Source of the DNA: Paraspadella gotoi | Lineage: Eukaryota > Chaetognatha | DNA length: 64,000 bases | Direction: 5' to 3' | NCBI GenBank assembly: GCA_051294375.1 | Contig: CM119268.1 | Span: 10,825,790-10,889,789, forward strand | Shown here: positions 1 through 13,066 of the stretch, in pieces | Numbering within the stretch: the stretch's first letter is position 1 | Layout of the letters: every line of letters starts with the position of its first letter | The notes under the pieces: generated by a model | Seen by the model: only the letters and a program-made list of their open reading frames with translations | Told to the model about the DNA's origin: nothing | Databases searched by the model: none | Program-made: the position numbers and the translations under genes

Positions 1-534
1 GACGACGACGACGACGACGATGACGACGACGACGACGACACTGACGACGCCACCGACGGACAACAAACAGACGAGATTTTCGTGGATGAAAACTAATTAG
101 TGAAAGATAAAGAAAACGTGGGATGATTGGCAGCAACGACGACGCCGCCTCGTGAACACCGATCACTTTCACAGCCTGTGACTCAGATGAGCAAAAATGA
201 CAAGGGGAAATCTGCAATCTGCTAATCCTTCTTTCATTCTTCCTTTCAAATCCTCTTTTTATTTATTCCGGGTCAAAATTTGGTGAGATGAAGATTTAGA
301 GAGATAAAGATTTATAAAGATTTAGAGTTGAATCGGATTTGAGTCGCGTTTCACCTTTCACGTCAACTCACGCCCTCACTTCTATTTCCATTTCTCTCTC
401 TCGTCGATGAAGCGAAAAGAAAATTTCTTTCGTTTGTATTCCAAACCAATTTTGTCACATGATTGTAAACAAATTCGACACTAGTAAATAAAATTATCTA
501 AGGAACGCAGGATTTATAGATTGTTTTGACAAGA

Positions 535-570
<36 letters not shown>

Positions 571-1515
571 NNNNNNNNNNNNNNNNNNNNNNNNNNNNNN
601 NNNNNNNNNNNNNNNNNNNNNNNNNNNNNNNNNNNNNNNNNNNNNNNNNNNNNNNNNNNNNNNNNNNNNNNNNNNNNNNNNNNNNTTGGCTCACACACTC
701 ACACAAGCGCGCAAACAAGAGCCAACGGCTCAACACCGGCCTTTGAGTCGTCTCACCGTGATTTCTCGGCCACGCGCCCCGGCCATCGAGGATCACCGAG
801 GTGAAGGTTCGCGTGAAAGCTCAATTTTCACAAACGTTCTCNNNNNNNNNNTATTCATTCATTCAATAAACAAGCAATGTAAATCTTCACCCATCGAAAA
901 AAGTTCACAATCCTCCTGAAAAGGTGACGACTTTCGACGGGGCGGGTGGGTGAAGGAAGGTTCACGCTTACTCTCGTGAAAATGTTTGTGAAACTCCCAG
1001 ATATTCGAGGAGGGGGGAGGAAGAAATGGATTAAAGGGAGAAGAAGAAGTGAAAAAATAAACAAGTGGGAAGAAGAGGAAACATCAATGGTCAGTAGGGG
1101 CGGCGGAGGAAGAGGAGCAGAGAAGTAGTATCGGAGGAAGAGGAAAGGGAGTTTGACCCCCTGTGCCGAATCGCGGGGCAGTTATGACCTCGAGATGGTG
1201 AATTAGACTCGACCTCCCGTGGGGGAGGAAGGAGAAATGGAGAGGGAAGTTAATTTCCCTGTCATTCGTGTGTTTGATTAAAAAAAAAAAAAAAGAAAAC
1301 TAAAGCACGAACAACAACAAATTCATTTTTAAAAAAACCCCAAAATAACAACGATTTCTTCAATCCCGACCTTTTGAACTCTTGACAACGACGACGACCA
1401 ACCCGGTCTTCATCCACAGCAACGACGACGACGACGACGAAACAAAAACAATAACAACCTCGAGGCGTCGACGGCGAGTTTGATGTCGGCGAATCGTCGG
1501 TCGACGGCGTCGAGA

Positions 1516-1557
<42 letters not shown>

Positions 1558-1925
1558 TTCCCCACTATTCCCTCGAACCCTTTCCTTCCCAAATAAATCC
1601 CCCGGGGAAAACTCGTGAGCGATCGCGGGTCATTCTCTGGTCGTCGTCGTGGTCGTCGTCGTCGTCGTCCCCGAGACGAAAAACTCATCACGGTTTGAAA
1701 AACGTCTGATGTTTGACTTTTTAAAAGATTTTCGGTCGTTGTTGTTATCTGTTATCCCAGAGATTTTGACCACCCGGTAATAATTTTTTTTTCTAAGGAG
1801 GCTTTCTAGTTATTGATTATGCCTCGAACGAAAGACCTCGGAATCCTAACGTCTTAGTTGATTTAGTTGAGAAGTAGTGGAAAGAAAAATAATGTTTTAA
1901 TAAAAATGTGAATCTTAATGTTGCT
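1..1925. other. Left end without a supported gene
   Basis: Contains (GAC)n at 1-52, (CT)n at 539-570, and a (CGT)n tract at about 1511-1558 with scattered CGT runs to 1670. Open frames are made by these repeats. I see no exon with domain content or a credible splice-site pair. Confidence 0.5.
571..685. other. Assembly gap (N)
   Basis: 115 undetermined bases directly after a (CT)n tract. Three more gaps lie at 842-851, 2003-2150 and 5568-5592. All but the second abut tandem or duplicated sequence, which is the likely reason for the gap. Confidence 0.99.
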
Positions 1926-1966
1926 GTGTTTTAATTTTTTTTGGTTACCCAATCGTTCATTCTGCA

Positions 1967-2215
1967 ATTGACTTTTGGCTGGCTTTTGGCTGGCTTTTGG
2001 CTNNNNNNNNNNNNNNNNNNNNNNNNNNNNNNNNNNNNNNNNNNNNNNNNNNNNNNNNNNNNNNNNNNNNNNNNNNNNNNNNNNNNNNNNNNNNNNNNNN
2101 NNNNNNNNNNNNNNNNNNNNNNNNNNNNNNNNNNNNNNNNNNNNNNNNNNTTTTGGCTGACTTTTGGCTGGCTTTTGGCTGGCTTTTGGCTGGCTTTTGA
2201 CTGGATTTTGGCTGG
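1967..2215 (+). repeat. Minisatellite with a GGCTGGCTTTT-like unit, gapped
   Basis: Tandem copies of an 11-base unit (ggcttttggct type) on both sides of the gap at 2003-2150. Right of the gap the copies drift (gactgg, ggctgac). Confidence 0.85.
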
Positions 2216-2955
2216 TTTTCTATTCTATGGACGTAGTTTTTTATTTGTAATTTTTACGCCAGCGCGGCGAGCGAAAAAGATTGGATTGGCTTAGGGTGGA
2301 TCGACTAAGGGATAAAGTGATTGAAGATGAAACTTCGTCCTTTAAATCTTTCATTAAATTAAATTTTTTAACGAGGAAATCTGGATGTCTAACATTTAGA
2401 AAACAAGAAACTTTTCACTGGTGACGTAACGTTTTTCTCAGGCAAAATTGATAAGAAATTCAAAATGTCTAGACATTTCAGCTCAGCAATCTAGACAAAT
2501 AGATTAATAATTCTTTCGATAAAAAAGCATAAAAAATTCATTTCTAAAGTTCAACAGCTCTATTTTCAAAATATTTACGATTCGGGCGAGGCGTTCTCAG
2601 GAAATGACGCGATAAAAACTAAATCTGATTACAAAAAATCTTTTTATCACCCTTTAAACTTGTCAACCTTGAGATTTTACAGTTTTTTTTTTTTTTTACC
2701 CCCGTGTTTTTCCCCCTTCATCCTTTCCCCTCACCCTCTCCCCTTCCGCCTCGCGATAATCACACCGCTCCCGAAGGTAAGTGTAACTGACTCGTTTATC
2801 GACGATTGTTATGTTTTGATCCTTCAACACTCGCGTATCGAATGAAAGAAACTTAGTTTCCGTTGACGATTTTCTATCATCGCTTAATTTCCGACGCGTG
2901 AAATGAATTTCCTCTTGTTATCATCATCGCAATCATCTATATCATCATCATCATC

Positions 2956-2988
<33 letters not shown>

Positions 2989-3130
2989 TATATCATCATC
3001 ATCATCTTTATCATCATCATCATCATCATCATCTATATCATCATCATCATCATCATCGCCATCATTATCATCGTGATCATCATCATCGTCGTCGTCTCGC
3101 CTCTTTTTTTTATCTCAAAAAATAAAAATT
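2216..3130. repeat. AT-rich sequence with an (ATC)n microsatellite
   Basis: An (ATC)n tract with ATAT interruptions runs from about 2936 to 3090. A strong donor-like GTAAGT at 2777 follows a pyrimidine-rich stretch, but no exon with coding character precedes it. Confidence 0.6.
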
Positions 3131-3452
3131 TTGAAAAAAAAACAAAAAAAAAAAAAAAAAAAAAAAACACGAAACAAATTGAGGGATGGGTGCGAAAATT
3201 GTTTTTATTTATTTTTTTGCAAAATTCGAATCGAAAAATCAACTTATAAACGCGTTTTTAACACGCGTTATAAGTTGATTTTTCGAAGTAAATCAGAGTT
3301 CGGATTACACTAAAAAAAATGGAGAGAGGAGTAAAAAGGAAAAGCTGAATTTAATTTTTGTTTTGAAATAGACAAACGTTGACTTAAAATATCTAGACAT
3401 AAGAATATCCTACATGTCTTACCCTACACGCAAACTTTTTATCAGATCGTAT

Positions 3453-4072
3453 TAAGCAGGTAGTGAATTACATACGAACATTCTAAAGTCAATATTGAAA
3501 ACATACATCAGTGAACATATAATTATAAAAAAAATTAATATTTATGTTTTATAATTTTCGCAGTAGGCTATATTTATATATAGTATTACCTTATAAAAAT
3601 CGAAAAAATTTCAAAAATAAGCTTTTCTTAATTTTGATTGCAGATTTTAATTCCTGTTCAAAAAGTTGATAAAAGAAATATAACTCATTTTTTAAAATTC
3701 TTCAATTAAGTGGGTTAAAAATTGAAAAAACTATATTAATATAATAAAAAATTAATTTTTCAGCTAAAATATAAGCTTTTTTCTAATTTTTTGACACCAC
3801 TTAATAGAGGAAATTTTCAAAAAGAGTATATATTTCTTTTATCAACTATTTACTGACGAATCCAGAACCTGCAAAAATTGTTTGAAAAAACTGTTTTGAA
3901 ATTTTAACGATTTATTGTTTAGTAACTGAGTAAAATTATGGGCACTGCGTAAATTTGTTAAAATTTAATTATAAATTTTTTTATTACTAAATGTTCATTA
4001 ATATAATGTTGTTTACTTCTCATTTTACGAATTTTTTAATTAAAGTTGAAATTTAGAATTCTTACTAGCTTG
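3453..4072 (+). mobile_element. Foldback element, copy 1 (degraded)
   Basis: Same order of motifs as the element at 5881-6489, including the cagtaggctatatttatata segment. Many small indels are present and the right terminus is damaged (cttactagcttg instead of actacgcctta). Confidence 0.7.
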
Positions 4073-4389
4073 TGAGTATATATTGAAATATATGTATATA
4101 TATAAAATATTTACAATAAAGAACGACGTAGTATTTATATTCTGGTAGTAATCGATCGGCAAATGTACAGATAGTCGAACTTGTAAATTTTATGCTGTGG
4201 AATCTTATCTTCCTTTAAGACCTGAAATTAGGGTGAGATAGAGATTAAAGATTAGATAAGATATTAAATATTAGATTACTCAATTCTTAGAGTCTAGAGA
4301 CCAGAGACTAATAATGATGACTAGATTTAGGAATATTAAATATTTATATTTACGTTATACACATTAGTAAAGTAAATATTGAAAAAAAA

Positions 4390-4891
4390 TAGTTTAAAGA
4401 AAAAAAGAATGAGAGAGCAGAGTCCCTAAGGAGAGTTGAGTCCCGATATTGAGAGCGGAGAGTCGATTTTGAGGCGGAGAGTCGGTTTTGGAGAGCGGAG
4501 AGTCGATCTTGAAGAAGCGGAGATTCGATTTTGGAGCGGAGAGCGGCTGCGAAAGCCGAAACTATTCACCTGAAAGGCTTCAGAACAGTCCACCCTCTCC
4601 AATTTACGGGGGATAAATAAAGAGAGAAGAGAGAGGAGAGAAGAAGAGAGAGAGAGAGAGGAGAAGAGGAGAGAGAGAGAGAGACAAAGATATCAAAAGA
4701 ATAGAAGTGACGTTGACATGGTTTATTTCTTTTAATTCATTAAGTATTTTTGTGGTGAACTAGAGATATAAAATATAAAGATTAGCTTTTATTTTGTTAA
4801 GTTAGGCGAGAAGAAAAAGAGAGAAAAAAAAATAAAAGAAGGACGGAGAAACAGAAACAAGGAAAGAAAAAGAGAAAAAATAGAGAGAGAT

Positions 4892-4929
<38 letters not shown>

Positions 4930-5000
4930 AGAGAAGAAGAAGAGATGGAGAGAGAGAGAGAGAGAAAGAGTCTTTTATCGAAAAGGATCTGACTTGAGCG
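4390..5000 (+). repeat. GAGCGGAGAGTCG tandem block and GA-rich tracts (copy 1), mirrored at 6815-7310 (copy 2)
   Basis: Several consecutive units of the type gagagcggagagtcgatttt lie at about 4430-4560 and 6830-6960. They are followed by (GA)n at 4620-4685, 4870-4970, 7028-7094 and 7270-7301. Confidence 0.75.
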
Positions 5001-5671
5001 CCGTCTCAGTGGAGTCAAATCTACGACAAAGGAATACAGACAGATGATGATATCGCCTTAACCGAATAATAATGATAATAATATTGAGAATCTCATTTAG
5101 CTTTAGATTTCGCAATCGTTTAGCGACGCATCATATAGATCGGCAAAGGACATCGAACGGTCCGGCGGAGATTTTAAATTCGATCTGGTTGAGACGGAAA
5201 ATAAATAAGCGGCTATTTATCGATATACACAGCTTTGTGGCTTCGCATTGTATTTATATTTAAGGACGAAATACAAATATATATAATATATATACAAACC
5301 ACGCAATTAGTACCTAGTAAATTAAATTTACTACGATTAGATTTAACTGAAACATACGTGAAACATATCCTCCCCACAAAAAAATGTTCTTTTGTCTAAG
5401 GATCGAGAGAAAGAAAAAAAAAAGAAAATATCATTTAAGAAAGTTTCGATTTTCAACGTCAAAGTGGAGCTTCGTTCTTCCTTCCGCCTGATTACCGTAC
5501 TTGAGGCCAAAAATCGAAACTTTCCGTCGGCCTTATTGGGCCACTAATGCACATTTCGGGATTTTTGNNNNNNNNNNNNNNNNNNNNNNNNNAAAAACAA
5601 AAAAAAACACGAAACAAATTGAAGGGATGGGTGCGAAAATTGTTTTTTATTTATTTTTTCAAAATCTCGAA

Positions 5672-5725
5672 TCGAAAAATCAACTTATAACGCGTTTTTA
5701 AACGCGTTATAAGTTGATTTTTCGA
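5672..5725. repeat. Perfect 54-base palindrome (26-base arms, 2-base loop)
   Basis: Starts tcgaaaaatcaacttataac and reads the same on the other strand except for the central TT. A nearly identical, slightly imperfect version occurs in copy 1 at 3232-3287. It could form a stable hairpin or cruciform. Confidence 0.9.
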
Positions 5726-5880
5726 AGTAAAGTCAAGTTCGGATACATAAAAAAAATGGAGAGAGTAGAAAAGGAAAGCTGAATTTAATTTTTTTTTGAA
5801 ATAACAAAGACTGACTTAAAATATCTCAGACGAGTTAAGATACCTACTGTCTACCTAGCAACTTTTTCATCAGATCGTAT

Positions 5881-6489
5881 TAAGGCGTAGTGAAAGTTAC
5901 ATACGAAAATTCTAAAAGTCAATTATGAACAACATACCATCAGTGAACATAATTTATAAAAAAATTAATTTTATGTTTTTTAATTTTCGCAGTAGGCTAT
6001 ATTTATATATAGTACTATCCTTATAAAATCGAAAAATTTCAAAATAAGCTTTTCTTAATTTTGATTGCAGATTTGAATTCCTCGTCAAAAGTTGATAAAA
6101 GAAAATATAAATCATTTTTAAAAATTCTTTCATTAAGTGGGTTAAAAATTGAAAAAACTATATTTAATATATAAAAAATTAATTTTCAGCTTAAAATATA
6201 GCTTTTTCTAATTTTTGACCCACTTAATGAAGGAATTTTTCAAAAAGAGTTATATTTCTTTTATCAACTTTTTATGACGAATCCAAACCTGCAAAAAAAT
6301 TTTTGAAAAAACTGTTTTGAAATTTTAACATTTATTGGTTTAGTACTAGATATAAATATGGCCTACTGCGTAAATTGTAAAATTTATTATAAATTTTTTT
6401 ATACATAAATGTTCATTAATATAATGTTGTTCGTTCCTCACTTTTAGAATTTTAATTAAAGTTAAATTTAGAAATTTTACTACGCCTTA
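5881..6489 (+). mobile_element. Foldback (long inverted repeat) element, copy 2
   Basis: Two arms of about 290 bases are imperfect reverse complements. The left starts TAAGGCGTAGTGAAAG and the right ends ACTACGCCTTA. The centre contains the inverted motif CATTAAGTGGGT/ACCCACTTAATG. There is no coding capacity, so this is a non-autonomous MITE-like element. Copies are at about 3453-4072 (degraded) and 59322-60042. Confidence 0.8.
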
Positions 6490-7025
6490 GTACGTATATA
6501 TTAAATATATGTATATATATAAAATTTTACAATAAACGACGTAGTATTTATTCTGGTAAGTAATCGATCGCAAATTGGTACAGATAGTTCAACTGTAATT
6601 TTATCTGTGGAATCTTATCTCCTTTAAGACCTGAAACTTAGGGGTGAGAGTAGAGATTAAAGATTAGAAAGATATTAGATATTAGATACTCAATTCTAGA
6701 GTCTAGAAGACCAGAGACTAGATAATAGAGACTAGATTAGGAATATTAATATTTATATTTACGTTATAACACATTTAGTAAGTAATAATTGAAAAAAAAT
6801 AGTTAAAGAAAAAAGAATGAGAGAGCAGAGTCGCTAAGGAGAGTTGAGTCCCGATATTGAGAGCGGAGAGTCGATTTTGAGAGGGAGAGTCGGTTTTGAG
6901 AGCGGAGAGTCGATCTTGAGAGCGGAGATTCGATTTTGAGAGCGGAGAGCCGCTGCGAAAGACGAAACCCTTTCACCTGAGGTCTCAGAACAGTCCACCC
7001 TCTCCAATTTCACGGGGGATAATAA

Positions 7026-7056
<31 letters not shown>

Positions 7057-7058
7057 AG

Positions 7059-7098
<40 letters not shown>

Positions 7099-7265
7099 AT
7101 ATCAAAGAATAAGGAAGTGACGTTGACATGGTTATTTCTTTTATTCTTAAGTATTTTGTGGTGACTAGAGATATAAAAATATAAGTTATGCCTTTTATTT
7201 TGTTAAGATAGGCGAGAGAAAGAGAGAGAAAAAAAAAACAAAGAACGAGAGAGAAAACAAGAGAT

Positions 7266-7304
<39 letters not shown>

Positions 7305-7899
7305 TCTTTTATCGAAAGGATCTGCTTGGAGCGCCGTCTGGGTCAAATCTACGACAAAGGAAACAGACGTGGATGAGTAATCGCCTTAACCGAATAATAA
7401 TGATAATAATATTGAGAATCTCTTTAGCTTTAGATTCGCAATCGGTTTAGCGACGCATCGATCTAGAGCGGCAAAGGACAATCGAACGGTCGCGCGGGAG
7501 ATTTTAAATTCGATCTTGGTTGAGACGGAAATAAATAAGCGGCTATTTATCGATATACGCTTTGTGGCTTCGTCATTGTATTTAATTTAAGGACGAAATA
7601 CAAATATATATATATATATACAAACACGCAATACGTACCTAGTAAATTAAATATTACTACCGATTAGATTTACTGAAACATACTGAAACATATCCCTCCC
7701 CACAAAAATAATGTTCTTTTGTCTAAGGATCGAGAGAAAGAAAAAAAAAGAAAATATCATTTTAAGAAAGTTTCGATTTCAACGTCAGAAATGGAGCTTC
7801 GTCTTCCCTTCCGCGCTGATTGACCGTCTTGAGGCCAAAAATCGAAACTTTGTCGGCCTCTTTGGGCCACTTAATGGCCATTTCGGGATTTTTGGGCCT

Positions 7900-9200
7900 T
7901 TTTCGATCAAATTTGGGATTTTAGGAATCTCTGTAACCTTTTTTTGAGGTAGAATTCGATTCCTATGGCCCGCGATGGTTCGAATTCAGAGACATAAATA
8001 TCGACGAGAATGAGTTTGATGATGGATTCGTGAAGGGCTCGTTTCTGCTTGAGAGAGAAAGTGTGAGGGACAGAGAGAGAGAGAGGAAGAAAGTGAGAGA
8101 GTGAGAGAAAGAGAGATTTTCTAAAAGCGTCTAACGGAATTAAGAGGATTAAAAACGGATGAAGGTTAAAAAAGCCATTTAAAGGAAGTCAAAAATATCT
8201 CTTGTTACATTAGGGTTAGGGAGTTCACAAAACCGGTGGCAAAAGTTGGTTGTTTTTTTTTTGAAAGCCGCGACAGTCGACCGTTAATTGACATTACGAA
8301 TCTCATTAAAACGACGCTTCTCTCGTTTTTAGTGAAAAAAAAAAAAGAAAATGAAATAATCTGGTTATAGGCGAGAATTTCGAGTGGAAGTTTACATCGC
8401 ATTCCGCGCGAGAGATGAATTGCTGGTCATATTTTCCGAAAGCGCCCCATTTCAGCTTAAATTTAGGATAAGGTTAGGGTTTTAGGTTTAAAAGGATTGG
8501 GATTAGATTAAGGATTAAAATTTGGGATTAGATTAGGGATTTGGTTGGATATTAGTGTTAGGGATTAGCCTTAGGGATGAGGGTTTTAGGGTGAAGTAAT
8601 ATGATTAGGGATTAGGTTTAGGAATTAGGGATTAAGGTAGGGTAAAAGATTAAGGTTTGGTATTAAGCTAAATATCTAAAATTAGTTCAGATATTACAAT
8701 TAGAAATGGGGGGCTTTTGAAAAATGGTGCCGTTCGTCTCTTTCCTTTTTTTCTTGATCGGTGGCATAGAAGGATGAAAAGAGTTGAGAGATGAAAAATT
8801 TAGATGAAAGATGAAAAGATGAGATGAGAGATTAAAGAGACAAGATGAGAGATGAAAAAGATGATATATAAAGATACACTTGGTAATGGAGTGATGATGT
8901 TGTTAAAATTGTCTAAGAGAAATTGAGCCGTTGATGAAAGATGAAAAGCAATTAAAAAAAAAAACGAGAAATAATTTGTTAAACGATTGATCTATTAAAT
9001 TTTGTTTTGATATTCTTATACTAAAAGATAAATCAACAGATAAAATTGAAATTTTATGTCGGACGGCAAAGGGAAGCGGATTTTCGGAGGTTTAATTTTG
9101 GAATTTCAACATTTTCTTCTTTTTTTTTTGAGGAAAGATTATTGTGGGCTCATCCGATATTGTTTGAAATAAAACGAATTGAAAAAAAAATTCCGGCCAT
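7900..9200. other. Noncoding stretch with degenerate TTAGG-type sequence
   Basis: From 8458 to about 8690 the sequence is made of degenerate GGATTAG/TTAGGG units. Similar patches occur at 19,800-19,930 and 37,840-38,000. No gene seen. Confidence 0.5.
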
Positions 9201-9216
9201 CTCTCAATCTTTTTTT

Positions 9217-9226
9217 TCTTTTTTTT

Positions 9227-9286
<60 letters not shown>
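9217..9286 (+). repeat. (TTTC)n microsatellite
   Basis: About 17 uninterrupted TTTC units. The long F/S/L-rich and K/E/R-rich open frames over it are artefacts of the repeat. Confidence 0.95.
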
Positions 9287-9299
9287 TTTCGCTGCCGAC

Positions 9300-12200
9300 C
9301 ACTTTTCGTTTGAATTAGATTTTGTTCCAATAACCGCATTCGTTGTAGGGAATTCGAGATCCCGAGAGAGAGAGAGAGAAAACAAAATAACCCGAATTCA
9401 AAAATTCAAAAAATCATTATGCAATCAGCGTGATTTCGACTTTTAAAGGAAGCTCGTTGACCTATATCAGACCCTAAGCCGCTCGGTAGAAGTCTTATCA
9501 GTTTTTGATGGTTTCTTTAGTAAAACGACTGTTTTTTTTGTCATTTATGTACATGGTTTAAAATAGTATACAGAAATTTTAATTTTACCTCTATACAATT
9601 TTTAGCTCTTTCTTAACAATAATGTAAAACAAAATATTGTCTAAAAATTTCTCCTTCGTTCTTCTCCACTCTTTATCACAAATGTTTTTGCTTTCCCCCC
9701 CCCAAAAAAAAATCCTAACTTTCTCTTATCCCCTTCGAGTTTTGTCCCGAGTCCATCTATCCGTTTCGAATCCTAAACTGACGTAAACAGAGACATTGTT
9801 ACCACCGAGTGGCAGTGGCCTCCCGTCACTTTTACTCCACATCCCTCCTTACGTTTCTTTTACGCCATAAATAAAGTGATATTTACCTTTTGTCACCATT
9901 AATTTTCTCATCCGTTTACCAGACTTTTTTCGCTCATAACAAATTTTTTCTAGCTATTCATTTAATTATAATTTTGAATGACTTTTCTCGTATAATTTTA
10001 TTAAAATTATTTACTCTGATAGGAATGGTATCCATAAAGTCTTTTTTGAAATTAGATATTTATATAATGAATGGATAACTTTTGTATTTGTTGCGCCAAT
10101 ATTGCATATAGTATTAGTTCCAGTTTTGATTTGAACACGATAAAAACTTTATCCACCGCCCACTTCACCTGTTGATCTTCGACAGTGAGACTTCCGACAG
10201 TACATATCCTTGATTGCGAGAAAACGAAGCTGTGAACCGAGCGCCATAGTGAAACGAATCGTGAGAGAGCGAATGTTGAGGCCGACGATTCTCTTTCCTT
10301 CTTCCGCTTGCAGCAGAGGATGAGACCGACAACCCTTCTCTTGGCAGCTCTCGGGCGCAAAAGAAAAAAAGAGGGAAGCCAAGAGAAGAGTTGAGGGTCA
10401 GCACCCGGTGTTTCTTTCTTCTCTTTGCGTGACCAGATTTGCGACTCCTTGGATTTTTCGTCTCAATCTTCGGCCTAATTGATTTTTAGTCTGAATGATT
10501 GTAGTCGGGCATTGCCTAGGTTCACCCCGCCTATAAGCATGACACCTTCAGTCCTGACCCGGTGGCTCATTGATGATTTCCACAGTTAACTAATCATGAT
10601 TTGTTGTTTGTCACTCTTTTCTTTAAGTCTCGCCTTCTTCCCATTTACTCATTTTTGATCTCACGCTCTTAAATACTTTCTCATCCAGGTCTTTGATATT
10701 TGATCTTCCTCTCTTCATCCAATCGCGTTCAAACTTCGTTTCTCCCTTTCTCCCCAACATTCACACTCGTCCGTATTACTTACCCTCAACCTCGGACCCA
10801 AAAGTCCTTTTCTCCCTACCCCTTTTTTTCGACTCACTTACCCTAAGACTCACCGAGTCTCTCGCAGAAGGTCAACTCTGTTTTCTTTTCCTCGCTTCAA
10901 CGTCTCAACCTGAAATTGATTTAATATTCTTTTTCACCCGCCGATTGCCGTTGCCTTACAAGTGAATTAAAAAATGTTCAGTTGTTCACATGTAACTCTT
11001 TTGAAGCTTAGGTCGCAAGGTTGGAGGTCGTTGTACTTTACGAGGCGAGTTGTCTCCCCTTGTTTATCTTTGTCGACTTCTTTTTATTTTATCGCGAGAC
11101 GTTTTAATAACGCTCTCTCTCGTCTCGTCTCCGGATCCAGTGCCTCGTCGATGAGATTCCCCTTTGATCAAACTGAACATTGCTCAATGTCACATTCTTC
11201 GAAATGCTTCAGACGAGCACCACGCTTTATCTATTTACCTTCTAAACATCAAGAGTTGCGGTTTTGAAGGATTATGGCATCGGGGAGACATGTGTGTTGC
11301 CACAGGAACTTAGTGTTAGTGGCGAGAGTTTACAATCCGAAAAGCAAAAAAAAAAAGTCCAACATAGGAGAAGAAGTTATTTTTTTCTTGAAAGGAAAAA
11401 GAATAAACAAGCGCGAAAGCCGAGAAGGAACTCGTTTTGTCTTCGCAATTTTAATAAATTAATAAAAATGACAGTTGTTTTTTTCTTCTGCGTCGTCGAA
11501 GAATGAGGAACTTTCTTGGTCTTCGACTTTTGAACACCGATTGGCGATGGTCATGTTACGGTGACAACGATGGAGACGACGACGAAGACGACGGCGGCGA
11601 TTCTGGCGCCCCCGCCGCGGCGTCTAAGGGATCATGTGATGACATCGAAAGCGACGAAGTCGAAAAAGAAGATGGCAAAGAAATCTGGTCTTTTTTTAAA
11701 ATTCATGTCTCTCTCTCACTCGTTCTACACTTTAGTTACACTTTTAGTTTTACTTATCAGTAATAAAAGTTATCTCTCTTTTAAATCTTAATCAACGTAC
11801 GCAAAAGCGAGTTGCCGCCGCCGCCGCTCCCGCGCCGCCCCCGCTGCCGCCGCCACTCCCGCCGCCGCCGCCGCAGATCGATGTCGCTAACTCCGACGCG
11901 GCGATTTCTTGTCTCCCCGCGTCGACGTTGACGTCAGCGGAGATTCGAGACAAAAGAGCATTTGACGACGGGATTGTGTAGCGGGGGGCGGGGAGATATG
12001 GGGAGGGGACGTAAGTGGGGTGACGAGAAAAGAGAGAGTGTTGAAAGGAGGTAAGTAAAGATAAGTAGGTCGGTTGATCTCGTCGGAAGTTGCTTATTCT
12101 CCGCTCAGTTATTGTCCTACTGTTCTGTTGTCCTATTGTTGACGAGACAAGCAGAAGAAGTTACGTCATTGCTAATCGACCATACATGTTTCTTTAAATT

Positions 12201-12326
12201 TTACAACGAAATTTTTGTTGTTCTTTCGAGCTACTTAGGGGCGGGGGTCTCGAAGAAATTATTAAGAACTCATTATTCTTTAAATTTTGTCATGAGGACG
12301 ATAACTATCGTCGTGCGACTTGACAG

Positions 12327-12417
<91 letters not shown>

Positions 12418-13066
12418 AATGTCAATGGTATTTTTAAAATCCGAGACAAAACGAGACGTCAGGTGTTCTGGTAGACAATCGATTCGTCAAGTCGGACGAC
12501 CCGTTCGATAGTCTTGACATATCTTGTCAATCTGCGAGCGTCCGTTAGACTTTTTTTTCCCCCCTTTGGCCGCCACAGTTATATATTGCTAAACGATAAG
12601 AAACAGTAGTTTACTTTTCGTTTCTTTGTTGTTTATCTAGAAGAAGAAAGGAAATTTTAAGTAATTTTAAGTAACAATAATTTTTTTCATTTTTGCGGAA
12701 TATTGTATTCCACCAAAATAGAGGAAAAGAGAAACAATAAGAAAATGAGTAGAGCTGAAGAAAATACAGTGGAGAAAATTTAACAATGCGTAATAAATGT
12801 CTAATAAATTAAAATTTTACATTTACAACGATAAAAAAAAATTTACTATGAGTATGACGTGAACGGTTTCCATCCGTTTGTCGATGCTGTTCTTTTGTTG
12901 TTTTTTTTAAATGTGACGCTTTTTTTTTCGGTTCCGGTTCTACGAAAGGTGGACCACTGTACTGTGCGAACTCACCATTTTTCCGCGTAATCTTTCCATT
13001 TTTTTTTTGGGGCTTCAGATGTCAAAATCAGATTTCGGATTCCGAATTCAGTTTCCAGATTTCCCG
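9300..13066. other. Region upstream of the protease-lectin gene
   Basis: No domain-bearing ORF found. An acidic open stretch at 11503-11700 and a CCG-rich patch at 11810-11880 give frames without recognisable content. A perfect CRE-type palindrome TGACGTCA occurs at 11929-11936. A (CT)n tract lies at 12331-12412. Promoter elements may be here, but nothing decides their position. Confidence 0.4.
11929..11936. promoter_or_regulatory. TGACGTCA, possible CREB/ATF site
   Basis: Exact match to the cAMP-response palindrome, 1.1 kb upstream of the protease-lectin start and next to a GC-rich patch. An 8-base match can occur by chance. Confidence 0.2.

Larger units (their letters stand above)
3141..7896 (+). 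repeat. Two tandem copies of a ~2.3-2.4-kb sequence
   Basis: Copy 1 spans about 3141-5567 and copy 2 about 5593-7896, separated by a 25-N gap. The order of landmarks is the same in both: an A-rich run, a hairpin palindrome, a foldback element, a GAGCGGAGAGTCG-type tandem block, (GA)n, and a final segment with the TTTCGGGATTTTTG end. The copies differ mainly by single-base insertions and deletions. This may be a real tandem duplication or two haplotype or uncorrected versions of one locus placed end to end. Confidence 0.85.

Noticed and set aside
8458-8690. Interstitial telomere array
   Set aside because: The TTAGGG/GGATTAG units are too irregular for a true telomeric array; only a degenerate repeat.
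12112-12474. 120-codon forward ORF upstream of the protease gene
   Set aside because: Half is a (CT)n run and the rest has no domain, no splice context and no codon bias like the true exons.
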